NCBI GenBank assembly: GCA_002407905.1
Contig: DHPL01000022.1
Coordinates: 24,557-35,103 of the forward strand
Reading direction: 5' to 3'
DNA: 10,547 bases
From: Anaerolineaceae bacterium UBA5365
Lineage (GTDB): Bacteria > Chloroflexota > Anaerolineae > Anaerolineales > Anaerolineaceae
This document shows, in pieces, positions 7,181-10,547 of this stretch; positions within the stretch are counted from its first letter, which is position 1, and the number at the start of each line of letters is the position of its first letter. Position numbers and translations under genes: made by a program. The notes below the pieces were generated by a model. The model did not search any database. It had not been told where the DNA came from and saw only the letters and a list, made by a program, of their open reading frames with translations.

Positions 7181-8614
7181 ATGAAGTTCAGATTGAACCT
7201 GTATCTCATTGTCTTGATGGTGTTGGTTCTTCTTCTCGGTTCGTGTGGGCAGCAAGCGAGCGAGGGGCCAGAGCCTAAGCCTCCTTCCGAATCAGCAACA
7301 AGCTTCAATGTGCCGACTCTACGCGGTGCCAAAAAAATAGCGCTCAGCATGGCTGATTCAGAATTATTTATCGCGGATAATTTCGGGTACGAGTCGACCC
7401 TTTATGATAATAAGCTCACTTTATTAGCTTCGAATAAACCAGAATCTGAACTGCGCCAGGCCCTGGAGGATAATTTGCTGGAAAAAGGCTGGCGTTTATA
7501 CACAGATGCTCCCATGGAAAGCTGGAAACAGGGAAGCCAATACCTTCTTATAGACATCAGCTCTAACCTAAGCCAGACCAAGATCGACAATCTGCGCCGC
7601 AGCTATGCCATGGACGGCTTGAAACTGGGTGACTCTCTGGTCGTTTTATACATCATGGATGAAAGTAAAGCGCTTCCCAATCCTACCGAAACTGCGATGG
7701 CGGCAGCCAGCCAGGCCACGCTTACCGCAGTTGCAGAGGAACTCAACGCGAACGCTACCGCTTTGGCCATCCAGCGGGAAAGCACGGCAACTGCCATCGC
7801 GGTCAATCAAGCGGAAACAGCCACTGCCCAGGCGCTTGCTCAGGCAGCTACGGCAACTGCTGAATCGGTTCAGAGCACGGCGGAAGCTGAAGCGTTCATC
7901 ATTGAATCTACCCAAAGGGCAATTGAAGCCGAACAAAAAATCGTATCTGCCAGAGCTACTTCCATCGCGATGCAGCCGATTTTGAACGATTTGGGTACAG
8001 AGTTTGATGGTCCGGATTCCTTGCCGGATGGGATGAAGATCGTGCGGGAAGATCCTACCAGGTGGGACTTGAATACCCAACCTGGTTGGCTCCATATCCG
8101 CGGGCGATTTGTTGATTTGGGAAGCGATAATTGGCCGCATAAGAATGTTTTCCTTTATCCGCTCAGATACAACAATATTTCGATCATTACTCGAGTGGAC
8201 GCAGATTTCGACACGGCTAACCAAGGTGTTGGCATAGCGCTTACGCCTGGCGATTTTCAAACCGAGGCATACACCCTCAGGCTTGGCATTAAGCTCGGGT
8301 CATCAGAGGGACGGCAGGCCTATGCCTGGGCTTGTAAGAGCAATGGTTGTTGGTGGAGTTATGATGTTTCCTTTACCGATCAAATAAGATTCACCGGCCC
8401 TGTTTACTTACGTCTGGACCTTGAAGGCAATAAGTACACCGCCTTTTACGGTGAAAACGGCGTGGACTGGATCTACCTGGGTGAAGTGACTGATTTCTCT
8501 GCGGGAGATAACCTCGCTCTCTCAGCTGGTGGCGGCTCCTACAGCTATTCTGATCGGGAATTTGACACTTACTTTGATTTCCTCAAATTTGAAGCGATAG
8601 CACCCGAAGAATAG
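7181..8614 (+). CDS. Lipoprotein with Thr/Ala-rich coil and concanavalin-like C-terminal domain
   Basis: A 477-residue secreted lipoprotein of no named family. Residues 1-21 are a signal peptide ending in a lipobox, LGSC, with C22 as the lipidated residue; a short Pro/Glu/Ser-rich linker follows. Residues about 42-163 form a compact domain I do not recognise. Residues about 167-265 are rich in Thr, Ala, Glu and Gln, with many TATA/ATAT words, likely a long helix or coiled stalk. Residues about 274-471 resemble the concanavalin-like C-terminal module of GH43 beta-xylosidases and related proteins: DPTRWDL near 291, VYLRLDLEG at 408-416, NGVDW at 426-430 and FDTYFDFLKFE at 461-471. C385 and C390 could form a disulfide. 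No catalytic residues are evident, so sugar binding at the cell surface is a guess. Base composition looks more AT-rich than in the flanking genes. It has its own promoter and converges on the next gene. Confidence 0.85.
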   Translation: MKFRLNLYLIVLMVLVLLLGSCGQQASEGPEPKPPSESATSFNVPTLRGAKKIALSMADSELFIADNFGYESTLYDNKLTLLASNKPESELRQALEDNLLEKGWRLYTDAPMESWKQGSQYLLIDISSNLSQTKIDNLRRSYAMDGLKLGDSLVVLYIMDESKALPNPTETAMAAASQATLTAVAEELNANATALAIQRESTATAIAVNQAETATAQALAQAATATAESVQSTAEAEAFIIESTQRAIEAEQKIVSARATSIAMQPILNDLGTEFDGPDSLPDGMKIVREDPTRWDLNTQPGWLHIRGRFVDLGSDNWPHKNVFLYPLRYNNISIITRVDADFDTANQGVGIALTPGDFQTEAYTLRLGIKLGSSEGRQAYAWACKSNGCWWSYDVSFTDQIRFTGPVYLRLDLEGNKYTAFYGENGVDWIYLGEVTDFSAGDNLALSAGGGSYSYSDREFDTYFDFLKFEAIAPEE

Positions 8615-8638
8615 GCGGCGGATTTCCGGTGAGTTAAT

Positions 8639-8667
8639 AAAAAAAAGACCGGCCGAGAGGCCGGTCT
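8639..8667 (-). terminator. Rho-independent terminator between convergent genes
   Basis: Perfect 9-bp stem AGACCGGCC / GGCCGGTCT (8646-8654 and 8659-8667) with a four-base loop. Read on the minus strand it is followed by an unbroken U run (8639-8646), so it mainly serves the gene ending at 8682. Read on the plus strand the tail is only AAGTTTGT, so stopping of the lipoprotein message would be weaker. Confidence 0.88.
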
Positions 8668-8681
8668 AAGTTTGTATGCGT

Positions 8682-9440
8682 CTAGCTTAAGTAGTTATAA
8701 AAGGGCACGAAGCTGTTGAAATCCAGGTTTCGCATTACGCCAGGGAAGGCGAAGAAGACAATCACGCAGCAAAGGCAGAGCACGGCCAGGATCACCAGTA
8801 GGACAATCGCCCAGGTGGGCAATTTACCCGAGCTCTTGGCCTGGGGTAGGCCAGCAGGCGGCACATAAGTACCCGGAGCGGCGCTGGGCGGAACATAAGT
8901 GCCCGCGGTAGCGGGGACGTCCGGGCCGGAAGATTGCGGCCAGGTGCTCGCCGGCGCGGTGGGCGGGGTTACCTGAGGTTCAACGGGGCGTACCGGAGCC
9001 TCCGGGACGTAGGCAGGTACAACGGGTTCCGGCTCCGGAGCCTTATAGAGCTCTCCACTCCAGGTTTCGGGCTCCACGGCGGCAGGTTCCTGCTGCGATT
9101 TCCAGCTCTCAAAACTGGGGACGATCGTGGCGGGTTCGGTGCCCCAGGATACAGCCTGGTCCACTTTTTCAGCAACCGCATCTGCAGCCTGACCGACTTC
9201 CTCGGCGGCTTTATCGGCTGCTTGGTCAAGACTGCTGCCAGCATCCTGCCAGGCATTCTCGACATTGGCTTTGGCTTCTTCTACAGCCTCTGAAGCTGTT
9301 TGTCCAAGCTCTTCTACGGTGCCTTGGGCTGCGTCTTCGAGCTTCCCGGCACCAGATTCCACTGCTTCCCAACCACTCAGGGCTTCCCTGCGCAGTTTGT
9401 CGGCGGCATCTTCGGTGTTGTTGTTGGGGTTCTGGTCCAT
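8682..9440 (-). CDS. Ala-rich, Pro-rich protein with C-terminal membrane anchor, function unknown
   Basis: A 252-residue protein I cannot assign to a family. Residues about 10-100 are rich in Ala, Glu, Asp, Gln and Val with helical spacing, similar in style to LEA or apolipoprotein-like amphipathic helices. Residues about 101-205 are a Pro/Glu/Ala-rich linker containing two TYVPP units ten residues apart (181-185 and 191-195). Residues about 209-234 are one strongly hydrophobic segment with LCLCC at 221-225, followed by a short tail of about 18 residues. There is no signal peptide, so it is probably tail-anchored with its N-terminal part in the cytoplasm. The ATG at 9440 is chosen because AAGGA lies four bases upstream; an ATG at 9461 would add seven residues without support. 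It has a promoter at about 9474, ends at a strong terminator, and is divergent from mscL. A role in envelope or osmotic stress is a guess. Confidence 0.8.
   Translation of the reverse strand: MDQNPNNNTEDAADKLRREALSGWEAVESGAGKLEDAAQGTVEELGQTASEAVEEAKANVENAWQDAGSSLDQAADKAAEEVGQAADAVAEKVDQAVSWGTEPATIVPSFESWKSQQEPAAVEPETWSGELYKAPEPEPVVPAYVPEAPVRPVEPQVTPPTAPASTWPQSSGPDVPATAGTYVPPSAAPGTYVPPAGLPQAKSSGKLPTWAIVLLVILAVLCLCCVIVFFAFPGVMRNLDFNSFVPFYNYLS
8857..8905 (-). repeat. Two 30-base units encoding TYVPP repeats
   Basis: The words at 8857-8875 and 8887-8905 match at 17 of 19 bases with a 30-base period, encoding two ten-residue units with TYVPP in the proline-rich linker. A small in-frame duplication is the simplest explanation. 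Confidence 0.6.
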
Positions 9441-9473
9441 GTTTTCCTTTCTGATAGGCAAGGCACTGGGTCA

Positions 9474-9483
9474 ATTATACAAG
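9474..9483 (-). promoter_or_regulatory. -10 element of the tail-anchored protein gene
   Basis: CTTGTATAAT on the minus strand with hexamer TATAAT at 9474-9479, giving a leader of about 27 bases. The -35 is weak: TTAACA (9494-9499) is a good word but only 14 bases away. The same ten-base word precedes the lipoprotein gene. Confidence 0.5.
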
Positions 9484-9487
9484 ATGG

Positions 9488-9507
9488 ATCAATTGTTAAG
9501 AATTGAT
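9488..9507. promoter_or_regulatory. 20-base perfect dyad, candidate operator
   Basis: ATCAATT-N6-AATTGAT is a perfect inverted repeat with 7-base arms. It covers the -35 region of the minus-strand promoter and is followed at once by an 8-base palindrome CTGTACAG (9509-9516) and a second TGTAC at 9522-9526. The arrangement suits a dimeric repressor such as a TetR- or MarR-type protein, but no regulator gene is in the window. Confidence 0.45.
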
Positions 9508-9562
9508 ACTGTACAGCAGATTGTACGATTGATTAGCAGTAATTTGGAGAATTTAAGCCGAA

Positions 9563-9571
9563 TGTTATAAT
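9563..9571 (+). promoter_or_regulatory. Extended -10 promoter of mscL
   Basis: TGTTATAAT is a TG-N-TATAAT extended -10, about 28 bases before the ATG at 9600. The -35 is poor (TTTGGA, 17 bases upstream), as is usual for extended -10 promoters. Confidence 0.6.
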
Positions 9572-9589
9572 TTTGGCCGAAATTAAACT

Positions 9590-9595
9590 GGAGGT
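9590..9595 (+). promoter_or_regulatory. Ribosome binding site of mscL
   Basis: GGAGGT lies four bases before the ATG at 9600. It rules out the in-frame ATG at 9573, which sits only two bases past the -10 element and so is unlikely to be in the message. Confidence 0.8.
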
Positions 9596-9599
9596 TTGC

Positions 9600-10064
9600 A
9601 TGTCGTTATTCAAGGAATTCAAGGACTATGTTATCAAAGGCAACGCGCTGGACCTGGCGATCGGTGTGATCCTGGGTACGGCGTTTGGCGCGGTGGTCAA
9701 CGGACTGGTAAAGGATATCCTGATGCCGCCGATCGGTATGCTTTTAGGGAATGTGGATTTCACTAACATTTACACCCAGCTGAATAAGGCCGCCGTTAGC
9801 CTTGCTCCCGGCACGCCTTTGGCTGCCGCTGAGGAACAGGGCGCGGTCGTCATCGCCTGGGGCAACTGGATTACAACGGTGATCACCTTTGTGATCGTGG
9901 CTTTTGTGCTCTTCCTGCTCGTCAAGGGCATCAACGCTGCCAAATCCATTAACGCCAAACCGGTTGAAGAAGAGGTCACAGTTAAAACCTGTCCTTTCTG
10001 CCACACCGAAATACCCGTCAAAGCCAGCCGCTGCCCCCATTGCACCTCGCAATTGGAAGCGTAA
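9600..10064 (+). CDS. mscL: Large-conductance mechanosensitive channel MscL with C-terminal zinc ribbon
   Basis: A 154-residue MscL, the homopentameric inner-membrane channel that opens under membrane tension to release solutes on sudden osmotic downshock. The N-terminal helix and first membrane segment carry the signature KEFKDYVIKGNALDLAIGV (residues 5-23) and MPPIG (42-46). A periplasmic loop covers about 50-83 and the second membrane segment about 88-110. It is longer than E. coli MscL (136 residues) and ends differently: residues 131-148 form CPFC-N10-CPHC, a four-cysteine zinc ribbon, where the cytoplasmic helical bundle would be. The ATG at 9600 matches the family N terminus and has GGAGGT upstream. 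It has its own extended -10 promoter and a terminator, so it is probably transcribed alone, divergently from the tail-anchored protein gene. Confidence 0.96.
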   Translation: MSLFKEFKDYVIKGNALDLAIGVILGTAFGAVVNGLVKDILMPPIGMLLGNVDFTNIYTQLNKAAVSLAPGTPLAAAEEQGAVVIAWGNWITTVITFVIVAFVLFLLVKGINAAKSINAKPVEEEVTVKTCPFCHTEIPVKASRCPHCTSQLEA

Positions 10065-10083
10065 GCCATCTGGCAGCAAGCAG

Positions 10084-10112
10084 GCCGGGACTGAGCGCCC
10101 GGCTTTTTCTTT
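10084..10112 (+). terminator. Rho-independent terminator of mscL
   Basis: GCCGGG (10084-10089) pairs with CCCGGC (10098-10103) across an eight-base loop and is followed by TTTTTCTTT. It lies 20 bases after the mscL stop and isolates mscL from the methyltransferase gene. Confidence 0.8.
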
Positions 10113-10120
10113 GTCCGGCG

Positions 10121-10129
10121 TGTTAAAAT
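10121..10129 (+). promoter_or_regulatory. Extended -10 before the methyltransferase gene
   Basis: TGTTAAAAT is a TG-N-TAAAAT extended -10 whose last base is eight bases before the ATG at 10138, so the message would start at or within about two bases of the start codon. No Shine-Dalgarno sequence and no clear -35 are present. The same nine bases form the pth -10. Confidence 0.5.
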
Positions 10130-10137
10130 GAGCGCCA

Positions 10138-10547
10138 ATGAAACGCGTTTACCATCTTGATAACCTGGCGCTATTACAGGCCATGCCTGAGAACCTGGTG
10201 GACCTGATCTACATCGATCCGCCCTTCAATACAGGTAAAGTGCAGGCACGCAGGCACTTACGCACCACGCGGGACGCCGACGGCGACCGGCAAGGTTTTG
10301 GCGGCAAGAATTACCGCACGGAAGTACTTGGCATCCAGGATTATGAGGACCGTTTGGGCGATGGATTTCTGGATTTTCTAGAAGTACGCCTAAGGGAAGC
10401 CTGGCGGGTGCTGAAACCGACCGGAAGCATCTACTTGCACCTGGATTACCGGGAAGTGCACTATTGCAAGGTGATGATGGATGAGATCTTTGGCCGGGAT
10501 AACTTCCTCAATGAGATCATCTGGGCCTACGATTTTGGCGGACGCAA
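10138..10547 (+). CDS. Site-specific DNA methyltransferase (adenine-N6/cytosine-N4 type), N-terminal part
   Basis: The first 136 codons of a gene that continues past the right edge. The protein opens with a short stretch (HLDNLALLQAMPENLVDLIY, 6-25) and then the catalytic motif IV DPPFNTG at 27-33, characteristic of enzymes that methylate the exocyclic amino group of adenine or cytosine in DNA. REAWRVLKPTGSIYLHLDY (86-104) is the conserved helix and strand that follow. An N-terminal DPPF suggests the beta class, in which the SAM-binding FxGxG motif comes later and here would lie outside the window. The ATG at 10138 is used because the ATG at 10128 is in another frame and stops after ten codons. 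It could be an orphan methylase or part of a restriction system; no endonuclease is visible. Confidence 0.9.
   Translation, partial: MKRVYHLDNLALLQAMPENLVDLIYIDPPFNTGKVQARRHLRTTRDADGDRQGFGGKNYRTEVLGIQDYEDRLGDGFLDFLEVRLREAWRVLKPTGSIYLHLDYREVHYCKVMMDEIFGRDNFLNEIIWAYDFGGR

Noticed and set aside
7646..8260. 204-codon minus-strand open frame opposite the lipoprotein gene
   Set aside because: The plus strand carries a ribosome site, signal peptide and lipobox; the minus frame has no such support.
9573..9599. Upstream in-frame ATG adding nine residues to MscL
   Set aside because: It sits two bases past the -10 element, lacks a ribosome site, and the added residues are not part of the family N terminus.

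Overview
The window reads as a piece of a bacterial chromosome of moderate to fairly high GC, carrying mostly housekeeping genes. The lineage is probably Chloroflexota (Anaerolineae-like). This is an inference from a lipoprotein with a Thr/Ala-rich coiled stretch, a MscL with a C-terminal zinc ribbon, and the gene mix; no rRNA or other firm marker is present. I see no tRNA, rRNA, CRISPR array, insertion sequence or phage gene, and no gene-free stretch longer than about 180 bases.

Left two thirds (about 1-7060, all on the minus strand): a promoter at 7028-7056 starts a tightly packed run of pth, mfd and two HAD-family hydrolases. Neighbouring genes overlap by 17, 11 and 4 bases, so they look like one translationally coupled operon. 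After a 70-base gap comes a membrane-anchored DUF348/G5/3D-domain protein of the YabE type. After a further 138 bases comes the start of rsmA (ksgA), cut by the window edge. The YabE-like and rsmA genes each have a -10-like element about seven bases before the ATG and no Shine-Dalgarno sequence, so they may also be made as leaderless messages.

Right third (about 7060-10547): a plus-strand lipoprotein gene (TA-rich coil plus concanavalin-like domain) converges on a minus-strand gene for an Ala-rich, Pro-rich, C-terminally anchored membrane protein. A strong hairpin terminator lies between them and serves the minus gene. The minus gene is divergent from mscL; the 159-base region between them holds a promoter for each gene and a 20-base perfect dyad near the minus-gene promoter. 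mscL ends in a hairpin terminator, followed at once by a beta-class-like DNA methyltransferase gene that runs off the right edge.

Working together: the leftward genes cover translation quality control (Pth), transcription-coupled repair (Mfd), small phosphatase-like enzymes, cell-wall remodelling (3D protein) and ribosome maturation (RsmA). The rightward genes are mainly envelope genes. I find no convincing new multi-gene system. The best leads are the zinc-ribbon MscL and its divergent partner with the dyad, the leaderless-type starts, and the altered substrate-site residues in Pth.
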